Of a stretch of 64,000 nt of DNA, positions 25,143-34,581 are shown piece after piece. The notes beneath the pieces were generated by a model. That model saw only the letters and a program-made list of their open reading frames with translations. It was not told where the DNA came from and ran no database searches. The DNA comes from Novilysobacter selenitireducens (GTDB lineage: Bacteria; Pseudomonadota; Gammaproteobacteria; Xanthomonadales; Xanthomonadaceae): the NCBI RefSeq assembly GCF_020026895.1, contig NZ_JAINZW010000001.1:1-64000 (forward strand), given 5' to 3'. The translations under genes were made by a program, and so were the position numbers. Position 1 is the first letter of the stretch, and each line of letters begins with the position of its first letter.

Positions 25143-25923
25143 CCTGAGCCCCCCGTTCCCGGTTGACGGCCTCGGCACCCGGCTGGCCCGCCGCATCTGG
25201 CGCCCCCGTTGCCTGCTCTGCGGCGAGGCCGGCCACCTTGGACTGGACCTGTGCGCGGCCTGCGCCGCCGCGCTGCCGTGGAACCGCTCCGCCTGCGTGC
25301 GCTGCGGGTTGCCGTTGCCGGGGGCCGCCAATGGCCTGGGTGGCGGGGGCCGCGACGGAACGGTCGCCAACGGATGCACGTCTACGGATGGGGATGCCCT
25401 GACCTGCGGTGCATGCCTGCGTCGCCCGCCGCCGCAGACGCAATGCATCGCCGCCTTTCGCTACGCCACGCCACTGGACCGGCTGATGCCGCGGCTGAAG
25501 TTCCATGCCGACCTCGCGGCCGGCCGCCTGCTGTCGCAACTGATGGCGTCCTGCCTGGTCGACGCCGATCGGCCCGACGCACTCGTGCCCCTGCCGCTGC
25601 ACCACGGCCGCCTGCGCGAGCGCGGCTACGACCAGGCCCTGGAACTCGCACGGCCGCTGGCGCGCCACCTCGCGCTGCCCCTGCGCAGCGATCTGCTGGA
25701 ACGCGTGCGCGCAACGCCGCCGCAGTCCCGCCTGGACGCCGTGCAGCGCCGCCGCAACGTGCGCGGCGCGTTCCGCGTGGACGACACCGGCGATATCCCC
25801 GCCCACGTCGCATTGCTCGACGACGTCATGACGACGGGTGCCACGGTGCATGCCGCCGTCCGCGCCCTGCAGCGCGCCGGGGTGCAGCGGGTCGATGCAT
25901 GGGTCTGCGCGCGGGTGCCGTGA
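25126..25923 (+). CDS. comF: ComF-family phosphoribosyltransferase-like protein
   Basis: 265 residues. The N-terminus has four Cys pairs of the ComF zinc ribbon (CLLCG, CAAC, CVRCG, CGAC). The C-terminal PRTase domain carries the PRPP-binding loop [13 protein letters not shown] and the [16 protein letters not shown] motif. ComF proteins take part in DNA uptake by competent bacteria. The stretch between the third and fourth Cys pairs is Gly-rich and somewhat longer than usual. It is divergent from bioB, with only 49 bp between start codons, a common arrangement in gammaproteobacteria. Confidence 0.9.
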   Translation: MPDAVNLSPPFPVDGLGTRLARRIWRPRCLLCGEAGHLGLDLCAACAAALPWNRSACVRCGLPLPGAANGLGGGGRDGTVANGCTSTDGDALTCGACLRRPPPQTQCIAAFRYATPLDRLMPRLKFHADLAAGRLLSQLMASCLVDADRPDALVPLPLHHGRLRERGYDQALELARPLARHLALPLRSDLLERVRATPPQSRLDAVQRRRNVRGAFRVDDTGDIPAHVALLDDVMTTGATVHAAVRALQRAGVQRVDAWVCARVP

Positions 25924-25936
25924 GCGGACTTGGCGC

Positions 25937-26833
25937 TCAGCCGAGCGCATGGTCCAGCGCGATCCCGGCGAATACCGCCGCGCCCACCCAGTGGTTGTGC
26001 AGGAACGCGCGGAACAGCGGCGCCGGCTCGCGGCCGCGGGCGATCCAGAACTCCCACGCGACCAGACCCGCCGCCACCGCGACGCCGGTCCAGTAGTACA
26101 CGCCGAGCTCGGCGCGCTGGCCCACCAGCACCATTGCCGCGAGGAACAGCGCGTACAGCACGCCCTGCGCGACCAGATCGAGCTCGCCGAACAGGATCGC
26201 CGTGGACTTGCTGCCCATGCGGATGTCGTCCTCGCGGTCGACCATCGCGTACCAGGTGTCGTAGGCGGTCGCCCAGAAGATATTGGCCACGTACAGCAGC
26301 CACGCCACCGCCGGCACCTCGCCGCGTATGGCCGCGAATGCCATCGGGATGCCCCAGCCGAACGCCAGCCCCAGGTACACCTGCGGCAGGTGGGTGTAGC
26401 GCTTGAGATAGGGATAGCTGGCGGCCAGCACGATGCCGACGAAACTCAGCAGCACGGTCAGCCGGTTGAGCGTGAGCACCAGCGCGAACGCCACCAGCAT
26501 GAGGACGGCGAACACCGCCAGCGCCTCGCGTCCGCGCACCGCACCGGTGGCGAGCGGCCGGCCCTTGGTGCGCTCGACGTGCGGGTCCAGCCAGCGGTCG
26601 GCGTAGTCGTTGATCACGCAGCCGGCCGAGCGCGTCAGCCACACGCCGGCGCTGAACACCACCAGCGTCCACAACGGTGGTACGCCCTCGGCCGCAAGCC
26701 ACAGGCCCCACCAGGTCGGCCACAGCAGCAGCAGCCAGCCGATTGGGCGGTCGCCGCGGACCAGTTGCCAGTACAGCGCGAGGCGGTCGCGCCAGACGGG
26801 CGCGGAAGCGGTGTGGTCGGGGGGAACGGTCAT
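25937..26833 (-). CDS. ubiA: UbiA, 4-hydroxybenzoate octaprenyltransferase
   Basis: 298 residues with about eight transmembrane segments. Both Asp-rich prenyl-diphosphate sites are present: [20 protein letters not shown] near residue 70 and [14 protein letters not shown] near residue 195. It prenylates 4-hydroxybenzoate in ubiquinone synthesis at the inner membrane. It is convergent with comF (13-bp gap). No ubiC is adjacent. Confidence 0.95.
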   Translation of the reverse strand: MTVPPDHTASAPVWRDRLALYWQLVRGDRPIGWLLLLWPTWWGLWLAAEGVPPLWTLVVFSAGVWLTRSAGCVINDYADRWLDPHVERTKGRPLATGAVRGREALAVFAVLMLVAFALVLTLNRLTVLLSFVGIVLAASYPYLKRYTHLPQVYLGLAFGWGIPMAFAAIRGEVPAVAWLLYVANIFWATAYDTWYAMVDREDDIRMGSKSTAILFGELDLVAQGVLYALFLAAMVLVGQRAELGVYYWTGVAVAAGLVAWEFWIARGREPAPLFRAFLHNHWVGAAVFAGIALDHALG

Positions 26834-26928
26834 CGGGTTCTCGTGGTGGCGGCGCCGCAGGCAGCGCGTACAGGGCCGGCTGGACGCGGACCGGGCCGCC
26901 GCGCAGCGCGCAATCGCGCATTTGCCGC

Positions 26929-26934
26929 TAGAAT
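26929..26934 (+). promoter_or_regulatory. Candidate -10 element TAGAAT of the tRNA-Arg gene
   Basis: TAGAAT lies about 55 bp before the tRNA 5' end, which is a normal precursor leader. The -35 region is poorly matched. Confidence 0.35.
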
Positions 26935-26988
26935 GCCAGCCCCGCGCGGACCGAGCCCACAGGCTTGGCCGGCGCGGATCTCAGCCAG

Positions 26989-27065
26989 GCGCCCGTAGCT
27001 CAGCCGGATAGAGTAGTGGCTTCCGAAGCCATTGGTCGGGGGTTCGAATCCCTCCGGGCGCGCCA
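26989..27065 (+). tRNA. tRNA-Arg (anticodon CCG)
   Basis: 77 nt with an encoded CCA end. Acceptor stem GCGCCCG/CGGGCGC, D-arm with GCTCAGCCGGATAGAG, anticodon stem GTGGC/GCCAT with one G-U pair and loop TTCCGAA giving anticodon CCG, and T-arm GGTTCGAATCC. It decodes CGG. It stands alone between ubiA and the cytochrome gene. No att-like duplication of its 3' end was noticed nearby. Confidence 0.97.
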
Positions 27066-27156
27066 TTCCCTGCACGTGTGCGGGGCACGGTCCGTGTAGC
27101 GGCTGGCGTTCGTCGATGGCTTCACGCGCCGCGCCCGGCGCGCCAACAGGTGGATC

Positions 27157-27672
27157 GTGCGCAACTACGACCTCGAATTCCTCAAGAAATTCTCGATGGT
27201 GATCGGCTTCCTGGTGCTGGTCACCCTCGGACTGATCATCGGAGCGATCCTCCTCCACGGCCAGCTGCCGCCGGAGGTCGACCCTCGCGCCGCCGAGCGC
27301 ACGCAGCGCCGCATCGCGCCGATCGGTGCGGTGTATGCCGGCAGCACCGGTGCCGCCGCGCAGGCTGCCGCGCAGGCCGCCGCCGCCGCTGCCGCCTCCG
27401 CGCAGGTCGCCTACGGCGGCACGCTCGACGGCGAGGTGATCTACAACAACCTCTGCGCCGGCTGCCACACCTCCGGTGCCGGTGGCGCCCCCACGCTGGT
27501 CGCCGCGCAGTGGACCGCGCGAATCGCCCAGGGCGCCGACACGCTGCACCGCCACGCCATCGAGGGTTACACCGGCGCGGCTGGCGTGATGCCGCCCAAG
27601 GGCGGCAACCCGGCCCTGACCGACGAGCAGGTCATCGCCACGGTCGACTGGATGGTCGACAACCTGCAGTAA
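27157..27672 (+). CDS. Membrane-anchored class I cytochrome c, c5 type
   Basis: 171 residues. One N-terminal transmembrane anchor (about 12-35, MVIGFLVLVTLGLIIGAILL) is followed by a long Ala-rich linker (AAAQAAAQAAAAAAASAQ). The C-terminal cytochrome domain has the haem motif CAGCH (about residues 104-108) and an axial Met in GVMPPKGGNPALTDEQV, the usual c5 signature. It should carry electrons in the periplasm at the inner-membrane surface. The start codon is GTG at 27157, preceded by AGGTGG. Confidence 0.9.
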   Translation: MRNYDLEFLKKFSMVIGFLVLVTLGLIIGAILLHGQLPPEVDPRAAERTQRRIAPIGAVYAGSTGAAAQAAAQAAAAAAASAQVAYGGTLDGEVIYNNLCAGCHTSGAGGAPTLVAAQWTARIAQGADTLHRHAIEGYTGAAGVMPPKGGNPALTDEQVIATVDWMVDNLQ

Positions 27673-27695
27673 GCGCGCCCCGCGCCGCTTTGAAG

Positions 27696-27719
27696 ACGCC
27701 GCCTCCGGGCGGCGTTTTC
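27696..27719 (+). terminator. Intrinsic terminator after the cytochrome c5 gene
   Basis: ACGCCGCC pairs with GGCGGCGT around a TCCG tetraloop and is followed by TTT, 23 bp after the stop codon. Confidence 0.8.
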
Positions 27720-27799
27720 GTGTCCGGGGTCCACCTCGCGCTGCCGCAACACGGTGGCTGCGTATGCTCGCCCATTCCCGACGCCCCGACCCCATCCCG

Positions 27800-29557
27800 A
27801 TGCGCCGACTGATGCCGCCATGCTTCGTCCTTTCCGCCGCCATGCTGCTGGCCCTGGCCGGATGTCGCTCGATGCCGGGCGCGCCCGTGCAGCCGATCGG
27901 CACGGTGCAGGGCAGCGGTGACCGCAGCCCGGTCGCCGGCACCACCGTATGGGTCGAAGGCGTGGTCACCGCCGATTTCCGCAGCGGCGACGGGCTCGGC
28001 GGTGTGTTCGTGCAGGACGCCGGCGATGGCGACCCGGCCACCTCCGATGCGCTGTTCGTGGCCGCGGCCCCGGGCATCGGACCGCTCCCCGGCGTGGGCC
28101 AACGGGTCCGGCTGCATGGCACGGCCCTGGAGCTCGATACCGGCGACGGCGCCTCGCTGACCACCTTGCAGCCGCTGCGCGTCGAGGCGCTGGGCACGGG
28201 GGCCATGGCCCCGGCGACGATGGTCGCCGCGCCGTACGCGTGGGAAGCCTTCGAGGGCATGGCCGTCCGGATCGAAGCGCCCCTGACGCTGGCCAGCGCC
28301 GACGATGCCGCCCGTCGCGGCGAACTCGTCCTTTCGTTCGACGGCCCGCTGTGGGAGCCGGTCGAGCGCGCCGCGCCGGGCAGTGCGGACGCCGTGGCGC
28401 TGGCCGACGCCAACCGCCAGCGGCGGCTGGTGCTGGACGACGGGCGCCTCGGCCAGGACCTGCCGCTCGACACCGGCCCGCTGCCTCGGGCCGTCGCCCG
28501 GGCCCGCGCCGGCAGCACGCTGGACGATGTCACCGGGGTCGTCGACCACCGCTTCGGCGATCACCGCATACAGCTGACCGCACCGCCGCGCCTGACGGCC
28601 GCGCCGCGGCCCGCACCGCCGCAGGTCGCCGGCGATACGCGGCTGGCCGCGTTCAACGTCGAAAACCTGTTCAACGGCGACGGCCGCGGCGGAGGTTTCC
28701 CGAGCGAACGCGGCGCGCGCACGGCCGACGAGTTCGCCCGCCAGCTGGGCAAGCAGGTCGCTGCGATCCGCGCGCTGGACCCGCACGTGGCCGCGCTGAT
28801 GGAGCTGGAGAACGACGGCCACGGCGCGGGGTCTGCAGTGAATGCACTGGTCGATGCGCTCAACGCCGGCCTCGACGGTGCCCCTTGGCGGGCCGTGGAT
28901 GCCGGGCAGGGTCCGGGCAGCGATGCGATCCGGGTCGGGTTGGTCTATCGCCATGACCGGGTGCGAACGGTGGGTACGCCGGCCACGCTCACCGAGGCGC
29001 CGTTCGACACGCTCAGCCGCGCACCGCTGGCGCAGGCGTTCGTCGCCCTTGGCGACGACGGCCGGCGAGGCGGACCCTTCGTCGTGGTCGCCAACCACTT
29101 CAAGTCCAAGGGCTGTGGCGATGCCGCCGGGGCGGACGCCGACCAGGCCGACGGCGCGGCCTGCTGGAACGCCACCCGGCTCGAATCGGCGCAGCGCCTG
29201 CACGCGTGGCTCGAGACCGACCCGACCGGTTCCGGCGGCGATCGTGTCGCGATCCTCGGCGATCTGAACGCCTACGGACAGGAAACGCCTGTCGCGTGGC
29301 TGCGCCAGGCTGGCTGGAGGGACGCCTTCGAAGGCCACCCGGACGCCTACAGTTACCGCTACGACGGCGAACGCGGCCGGCTCGACCACGCCCTGCTCAG
29401 CCCCGCGTTGGCCGGCCGCCTGCGCGGCGCCGCCCATTGGCATGCCAATGCCGACGAGCCGCGCGCCGCCGGCTACCGCAACCCCGACAGCGCGGGCACG
29501 CCGTGGCGCAGCTCCGACCACGACCCTCTGCTGCTGGGCCTGGACCTGGCGCCCTGA
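27800..29557 (+). CDS. ExeM/NucH-like endonuclease/exonuclease/phosphatase lipoprotein
   Basis: 585 residues. Lipoprotein signal with lipobox LAGC (Cys about 22). An N-terminal OB-like region (about 30-250; VEGVVTADFR, VFVQDAGDGDPATSDALFV) resembles the ExeM nucleic-acid-binding part. The EEP catalytic domain follows (about 285-585): LAAFNVENLFNGDG, LMELENDGHG with the metal Glu, VVVANHFKSKGCG, ILGDLNAYGQE and the terminal SSDHDPLLLGLDL. It is probably an outer-membrane-attached nuclease for extracellular DNA. It is shorter than secreted ExeM enzymes, and lipidation is the notable variation. Confidence 0.85.
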   Translation: MRRLMPPCFVLSAAMLLALAGCRSMPGAPVQPIGTVQGSGDRSPVAGTTVWVEGVVTADFRSGDGLGGVFVQDAGDGDPATSDALFVAAAPGIGPLPGVGQRVRLHGTALELDTGDGASLTTLQPLRVEALGTGAMAPATMVAAPYAWEAFEGMAVRIEAPLTLASADDAARRGELVLSFDGPLWEPVERAAPGSADAVALADANRQRRLVLDDGRLGQDLPLDTGPLPRAVARARAGSTLDDVTGVVDHRFGDHRIQLTAPPRLTAAPRPAPPQVAGDTRLAAFNVENLFNGDGRGGGFPSERGARTADEFARQLGKQVAAIRALDPHVAALMELENDGHGAGSAVNALVDALNAGLDGAPWRAVDAGQGPGSDAIRVGLVYRHDRVRTVGTPATLTEAPFDTLSRAPLAQAFVALGDDGRRGGPFVVVANHFKSKGCGDAAGADADQADGAACWNATRLESAQRLHAWLETDPTGSGGDRVAILGDLNAYGQETPVAWLRQAGWRDAFEGHPDAYSYRYDGERGRLDHALLSPALAGRLRGAAHWHANADEPRAAGYRNPDSAGTPWRSSDHDPLLLGLDLAP

Positions 29558-29614
29558 GCAGCCGGCACGCGGCGCGATCCGTGACCGCCGACACGCTCCT
29601 TCCACACCGCGCCG

Positions 29615-29620
29615 TATGAT
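29615..29620 (+). promoter_or_regulatory. -10 element TATGAT, predicted leaderless start of the hydrolase-zapE operon
   Basis: TATGAT is separated by exactly six bases from the ATG at 29627, so transcription should start at the A of the start codon. The hexamer is a close match to TATAAT. Confidence 0.55.
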
Positions 29621-29626
29621 GAACGG

Positions 29627-30316
29627 ATGACCGAACCCGTCTTCCCGACCGAAGAATCCACGCCGCTGACGCTCGACGGCCCTGCCGGCGCGATCGAAGT
29701 CATCGTGGAGGCCGCCGAGGCCCACGCGCGCCCGCTGGTGGCCGTGCTGTGCCATCCGCTGCCCACCGAGGGCGGCACCATGCACAACAAGGTGGTGACG
29801 ATTGCCGCGCGCGCGCTGCGCGAGTCCGGCGCGGCCACGGTGCGCTTCAACTTCCGCGGCGTGGGCCAGTCCGAGGGCACGTTCGACGACGGCAACGGCG
29901 AGGCCGACGACCTGCGTGCGGTGGTGGCGTGGGTCCGCCGCCAGCGCCCGGACGCGCAACTGTGGCTGGCCGGTTTCAGCTTCGGCGCGTACGTGTCGCT
30001 GAAGGTCGCCGCCGAACTCAAGCCCGACATGCTGATCTCCATCGCACCGCCCGCGGGCCGCGGCTGGGAGTTCGACGCCATCACGCCGCCGGACTGCCCA
30101 TGGCTCGTCATCCAGGGCGAGGCCGACGAGATCGTCGACCCGGCCGCCGTCTACGCGTGGCTGGACGGCCTCAAGGGCCTGAAGAACACGCCCGAACTGG
30201 TGCGCATGCCCGAGACCAGCCACTTCTTCCACCGCCGCCTGATGGACCTGCGCGGCGCGGTGAAGAACGGCGTGCGGCCCTACCTGCCGGCCGTGGCGAC
30301 GATGCCCGATGACTGA
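29627..30316 (+). CDS. Alpha/beta hydrolase (COG2945-like)
   Basis: 229 residues. The oxyanion segment AVLCHPLPTEGGTMHNKVV, the nucleophile elbow GFSFGAYV (Ser about 120) and a late VIQGEADEIVDP (acid) with ETSHFFHRRL (His) form a complete triad. The family is a group of small cytosolic serine hydrolases with unknown natural substrates. The C-terminal eight bases overlap the zapE start, so the two are co-translated. Confidence 0.85.
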   Translation: MTEPVFPTEESTPLTLDGPAGAIEVIVEAAEAHARPLVAVLCHPLPTEGGTMHNKVVTIAARALRESGAATVRFNFRGVGQSEGTFDDGNGEADDLRAVVAWVRRQRPDAQLWLAGFSFGAYVSLKVAAELKPDMLISIAPPAGRGWEFDAITPPDCPWLVIQGEADEIVDPAAVYAWLDGLKGLKNTPELVRMPETSHFFHRRLMDLRGAVKNGVRPYLPAVATMPDD

Positions 30317-31415
30317 GGCCGCGCCGCGGCCCAGCGCCCGCTATGCCGCGTGCGTGGAGCGCGGCGACTGCACCGACGACCCCGCCCAGCACCCGGCGCT
30401 GGCCGAGCTCGACCGCCTGCATGACGCCCTGCTCGACCCGCCGCGCCAGGGGCTGCTCGACCGCCTGCGCGGCGCGACCAGACCGGCGCCTAAGGGGCTG
30501 TACCTGTGGGGCGGCGTCGGCCGCGGCAAGACCTTCATGGTCGACCTGTTCTTTGACGGGCTGCCCTTCGAGGCCAAGCGCCGCACCCACTTCCACCGCT
30601 TCATGCGCGAGGTGCATGCGCAGCTGAAGTCGCATGCAGGCGAGTCCGACCCGCTCAAGGCCATTGCCCGGCACTGGGGCGGCGACCTGCGGGTGCTGGT
30701 GCTGGACGAGTTCTTCGTCAACGACATCGGCGACGCGATGCTGCTGGGCCGGTTGATGGAGCGGCTGTTCGCCGAAGGCGTGGCGCTGGTCACCACCTCC
30801 AACATCGCGCCCGACGGCCTGTTCAAGGACGGCCTGCAGCGCGAGCGGTTCCTGCCCGCGATCGAGCAGATCAAGCGCCACTGCGTCGTACTCGAACTGG
30901 CCAGCGACACCGACTACCGCCTGCGCGAGCTGACCCGCTCGCCGGTCTACCGCACGCCGCTGGATGACGGCAGCGAGGCGTGGCTGGCGCAGCGCTGGGC
31001 GTCGCTGACCGCCGGCAGCCCGGATGACCCCGGCGCGCAGGCCGGGCAGCTGGAGATCGACGGCCGCCTGATCCCGGCGCGCGCGCTGGCCGAGGGCCAC
31101 GCGTGGTTCGATTTCGAAGCGCTGTGCGACGGCCCGCGCGCGGCCAGCGACTACATCGAGATCGCCACCGAGCACCACACCGTGCTGGTCGGCGGCATCC
31201 CACTGTTCGACGGCAGCAACGACGACCCCGCCCGCCGCTTCGTGCACCTGGTCGACGAGCTGTACGACCGCCACGTCAACCTGGTCTGCACCGCCGCCGC
31301 CGCGCCGCCCGACCTCTACACCGGCCGCAAGCTGGTGGGTGCGTTCGAACGCACCGCCTCGCGGCTGATCGAGATGCAGTCGGCCGAGTACCTGGCGCTG
31401 GAACACCGCGGCTGA
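30309..31415 (+). CDS. zapE: ZapE (AFG1-like) cell-division ATPase
   Basis: 368 residues. Walker A GGVGRGKT (68-75), Walker B region VLVLDEFFVNDIGDA, and a sensor-like VALVTTSNIAPDGLF, all typical of ZapE. C-terminal TPLDDGSEAWLAQRW and the final YLALEH block also fit. ZapE interacts with the FtsZ ring during late division and under stress. It overlaps the hydrolase gene and is followed by a HAD phosphatase gene. Confidence 0.94.
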   Translation: MTEAAPRPSARYAACVERGDCTDDPAQHPALAELDRLHDALLDPPRQGLLDRLRGATRPAPKGLYLWGGVGRGKTFMVDLFFDGLPFEAKRRTHFHRFMREVHAQLKSHAGESDPLKAIARHWGGDLRVLVLDEFFVNDIGDAMLLGRLMERLFAEGVALVTTSNIAPDGLFKDGLQRERFLPAIEQIKRHCVVLELASDTDYRLRELTRSPVYRTPLDDGSEAWLAQRWASLTAGSPDDPGAQAGQLEIDGRLIPARALAEGHAWFDFEALCDGPRAASDYIEIATEHHTVLVGGIPLFDGSNDDPARRFVHLVDELYDRHVNLVCTAAAAPPDLYTGRKLVGAFERTASRLIEMQSAEYLALEHRG

Positions 31416-31434
31416 CGCACGGGAGCCCATGCGC

Positions 31435-32040
31435 ATGGACCTGGCGCTGTTCGACTTCGACGGAACGATCACGACGGGCGAGACGTTTCCGGCCTTCATC
31501 CGAAGCGCGGTGCCGCCCGAGCGCCTTCGCTGGGGCGGTGCGCTGCTGGCGCCCATGGTCGCGGGCTACCGGCTGGGGCTGGTGCCGGGCACCACGGTGC
31601 GTGCCGCGATCGTGCGCGTCGGCTTGACCGGCCTGCCGCTGGCAGAGCTGCAGGCGCGTGGCGAAGCCTTCGCCCGCGACGTGCTGCCATGTGGATTGCG
31701 CGCCGACGCGATGCAGCGCATCGAATGGCACCGCAACCGCGGCGACACGGTCGCGGTCGTGTCCGGGGCCTTGGACGTGTACCTGCAGCCGTGGTGCGAT
31801 GCGCACGGCCTGCCCCTCCTGTGTTCCACGCTGCAGCACCGCGACGGCCGCCTGACCGGCCGCTTCGAAGGCGCGCAATGCGTGCTGGGCGAGAAGGCGC
31901 GACGCGTGCGCCATGCCTTCGACCTGTCACGCTTCGAGCGGATCCATGCCTACGGCGACACGCCCGAAGACCGCGCGTTGCTGGCAATGGCGCATGAGCG
32001 CTGGTATCGGGGCCACCGCCAGGCGCCCGACGCCACCTGA
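31435..32040 (+). CDS. HAD-IB family phosphatase (SerB-like subfamily)
   Basis: 201 residues. Motif I is LALFDFDGTITTGETF, motif II VVSGAL, and motif IV YGDTPEDRALL, with a conserved GEKARRV Lys region before it. This is the HAD subfamily IB pattern, shared by phosphoserine phosphatases and lipid-phosphate phosphatases. The substrate is not clear. GGGAG at 31421-31425 is better spaced for the ATG at 31435 than for 31429, which would add two residues. It is the third gene of the hydrolase-zapE operon, 19 bp downstream. Confidence 0.82.
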   Translation: MDLALFDFDGTITTGETFPAFIRSAVPPERLRWGGALLAPMVAGYRLGLVPGTTVRAAIVRVGLTGLPLAELQARGEAFARDVLPCGLRADAMQRIEWHRNRGDTVAVVSGALDVYLQPWCDAHGLPLLCSTLQHRDGRLTGRFEGAQCVLGEKARRVRHAFDLSRFERIHAYGDTPEDRALLAMAHERWYRGHRQAPDAT

Positions 32041-32098
32041 AAGCGGCGACCGCTCGCTCGCGGCCCCGCACGGCCACGCGCGCCATCACCGCCAGCGG

Positions 32099-33040
32099 CT
32101 ACTGGTCCGACAGCTCCCGGAAATTGCGCGGCAGCCGGTTGTGGATATCGGTCGCGGCGATCGCTGCGTGGCCCACGGCGACACTGATCTGGTTGAGCGC
32201 GCTGACGATGTCGCCGATCGCGTAGAGGCCGTCGACGCTGGTCTGCATCTTCGCGTCGACGATCAGCTCGTCGTTCTCGTCCACCTTGGCGCCCAGCGCC
32301 ACCGCCAGCGACGACTGCGCGCTGCCGCCGAGCACGGGGTAGAGCGTTTCGAAGTTCCGCGTGGTGCCGTCGTCGAACTCCACCCGGCAGCCGTCATCGG
32401 GGACGTGCGCGATGTGGCAGGGCACCGCCATGACCTCGATGCGGGCCTCGCGGGCCAGGCGTGCGCAGGCGCCCGAGGGTGTGGCGTCCTCGCACGGCAA
32501 CGCCACGACGTTGCGCGAATAGCTGCGCAGGAAGGCGGCATGCCGGATGGCCTCGTCGACCGGCCCGTACACCGCGATGCGCTCGTCGCTGGCCTCGTAG
32601 CCGTCGCACACCGCGCACAGCCGCACCGCACCACGCTCGATGGCCGCCTCCAGCCCGTCCACCGCGGGCATCACGTCGACGATGCCCGTGGCCAGCAGCA
32701 CGTATCGGGCACGCCAGCCCTGTCCGTCCTCGGCGGTCGCGACGAAGTGCGCGGCATCACCTTCACCGCTGCGCTCCAGCCGGGCGATGCAGCCCTGTTC
32801 GACGTCGGCGCCGTAGCCGCGCGCCTGCTCGCGCAGCTTGCCGAGCAGCTCGTCGCCCCCCACGCCGAACGGGAACCCCGGGCAGTTGTGGCTGGTGGGG
32901 ATCCAGCGCGCGCGGCTCTTGCCGGCATCGACCACCGCGATGCGGCGGTGGAACCGGCACAGGTAGGTGGCGGCCGTCAGCCCGGCCGGGCCAGCGCCGA
33001 TGATCAGGACATCCAGGACGTCGTCAGGCGGGGTCGACAT
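32099..33040 (-). CDS. Thioredoxin-reductase-like FAD/NAD(P) oxidoreductase
   Basis: 313 residues. N-terminal FAD motif [16 protein letters not shown], redox-type pair CAVCDGYE in the position of the TrxR disulfide (CxxC), and C-terminal FAD motif [21 protein letters not shown]. The NAD(P) motif is weak: [16 protein letters not shown] has only one of the usual Gly residues (GxGxxG would be expected). It could be a thioredoxin/ferredoxin reductase-like enzyme with altered cofactor use, so I do not call it TrxB. It converges on the HAD gene. Confidence 0.75.
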   Translation of the reverse strand: MSTPPDDVLDVLIIGAGPAGLTAATYLCRFHRRIAVVDAGKSRARWIPTSHNCPGFPFGVGGDELLGKLREQARGYGADVEQGCIARLERSGEGDAAHFVATAEDGQGWRARYVLLATGIVDVMPAVDGLEAAIERGAVRLCAVCDGYEASDERIAVYGPVDEAIRHAAFLRSYSRNVVALPCEDATPSGACARLAREARIEVMAVPCHIAHVPDDGCRVEFDDGTTRNFETLYPVLGGSAQSSLAVALGAKVDENDELIVDAKMQTSVDGLYAIGDIVSALNQISVAVGHAAIAATDIHNRLPRNFRELSDQ

Positions 33041-33186
33041 GCGCGCTGCCTGCAGGAGGGGCGCCAGTGCAGCACGCGCCGGGTCGGGACGCCGTGTAGG
33101 AGCATCGGCGATGCCCGTCCCCCTCGCCTGTTCGCCGTCCCCCGCTTTGCACTAAGGTGCCCGCACGTCGAAACCGAGGACCCGCC

Positions 33187-34578
33187 ATGCCCCTGCGCCT
33201 GCCGCTCGCCATTGCCATCGCCCTTGCCGCGCCTGCCGCGTGGGCCGCCGAACCCGCCCCGCCTGCCGGCGACGCGCGCCTGCACGCGATCGGCACTGCG
33301 CCCTCGGCCGACCGCATCGAGGCCGACATCCGCAAGCTGGTGTCCTTCGGCACCCGCCACACGCTGTCGGAGACCGAGTCCGACACCCGCGGCATCGGCG
33401 CGGCGCGGCGCTGGATCTTCGAGGAGTTCCAGCGAATCTCGCGCGACTGCGGCGGCTGCCTGGAGGTGAAGTACGTCAGCGGCACGATCTCCGGCGAGAC
33501 GCGCATCCCCGACCCGGTGGAGGTCGTCAGCGTCATCGCGATCCAGCGTGGCAACGCCGACCCGGGCCGCTACGTGATCATGAGCGGCGACATCGATTCG
33601 CGCGTCAGCGACGTCATGGACTTCACTTCCGACTCGCCCGGTGCCAACGACAACGCTTCGGGCGTCGCCGGCACGCTCGAGGCCGCGCGCGTGCTGAGCA
33701 AGCACCGCTTCCCCGGCTCGATCGTGTACGCGGCGCTGGCCGGCGAGGAGCAGGGGCTGTTCGGCGGCAAGATCTTGGCCGAGCAGGCGCAGCGCGAAGG
33801 CTGGCGCATCGAGGCGGTGCTCAACAACGACATGATCGGCAATATCAGCGGCATCAACGGCGTGACCGACAACACCACCGCGCGCGTATTCGCCGAAGGC
33901 ACCCGCGCGACGGAGACCGAAGAAGAGGCGCGCGCGCGCCGCTTCACCGGCGGCGAGGTCGATTCGCCCACGCGCAACCTGGCGCGCTACATCGACCGCA
34001 TGGCCGATCTCTACGTGCCCAACCTCGACGTGGTGATGATCTACCGCCTGGACCGCTTCGGTCGTGGCGGGCACCACCGGCCGTTCAACGACCTGGGGTA
34101 CCCGGCCGTGCGCATCATGGAAACCAACGAGCACTACGACCGCCAGCACCAGGACCTGCGTACCGAGGACGGCGTGGTCTATGGAGACACCATCGACGGC
34201 GTCGACTTCGACTACGCCGCCAAGCTGACCGCGCTCAATGCCGTCAGCCTGGCCGGGATGGCCTGGGCGCCGCCGCCGCCGGCCGACGTCACCATCGAAG
34301 GTGCGGTCACCGCCAACACGACGCTCAAGTGGACGCGACCCGGCGCCGCGCAGGCGCCGAACCTGGCCGGCTACAAGGTGCACTGGCGGCTGACCACCGA
34401 GCCGCAGTGGACGCACAGCGTCTACGTGGGCGATGTCACCCAGCACACGCTGGAGAACGTGGTGATCGACAACTACTTCTTCGGCGTGTCGGCGGTGGGC
34501 ACGGACGGCAGCGAAAGCCCCGTGGTGTTCCCGGGCGCGGCGGGGAGCTTTGGCGGGTACACGGCCGCGTCCGACTGA
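33187..34578 (+). CDS. Secreted M28-family peptidase with C-terminal FN3-like domain
   Basis: 463 residues with a signal peptide (about 1-21, PAAWAAE). The M28 zinc-peptidase core shows GANDNASGVAG (bridging Asp), AGEEQGLFG (catalytic Glu pair), NNDMIGN (Asp) and ETNEHYDRQHQ (His). At the first metal position, where M28 enzymes normally have His in GHxDS, the sequence reads SGDIDSR. A fibronectin type III-like domain occupies about residues 365-460. GAGGA upstream supports the start at 33187. The family releases N-terminal amino acids or small peptides. Confidence 0.85.
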   Translation: MPLRLPLAIAIALAAPAAWAAEPAPPAGDARLHAIGTAPSADRIEADIRKLVSFGTRHTLSETESDTRGIGAARRWIFEEFQRISRDCGGCLEVKYVSGTISGETRIPDPVEVVSVIAIQRGNADPGRYVIMSGDIDSRVSDVMDFTSDSPGANDNASGVAGTLEAARVLSKHRFPGSIVYAALAGEEQGLFGGKILAEQAQREGWRIEAVLNNDMIGNISGINGVTDNTTARVFAEGTRATETEEEARARRFTGGEVDSPTRNLARYIDRMADLYVPNLDVVMIYRLDRFGRGGHHRPFNDLGYPAVRIMETNEHYDRQHQDLRTEDGVVYGDTIDGVDFDYAAKLTALNAVSLAGMAWAPPPPADVTIEGAVTANTTLKWTRPGAAQAPNLAGYKVHWRLTTEPQWTHSVYVGDVTQHTLENVVIDNYFFGVSAVGTDGSESPVVFPGAAGSFGGYTAASD

Positions 34579-34581
34579 TCG

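Noticed and set aside
26989-27065. tRNA-Arg as an integration site for a mobile island
   Set aside because: No integrase, no duplicated tRNA 3' end and no change in gene content or base composition on either side.
32099-33040. Calling the flavoprotein TrxB
   Set aside because: The CxxC is CAVC and the NAD(P)-binding Gly motif is degenerate, so only a thioredoxin-reductase-like label is justified.
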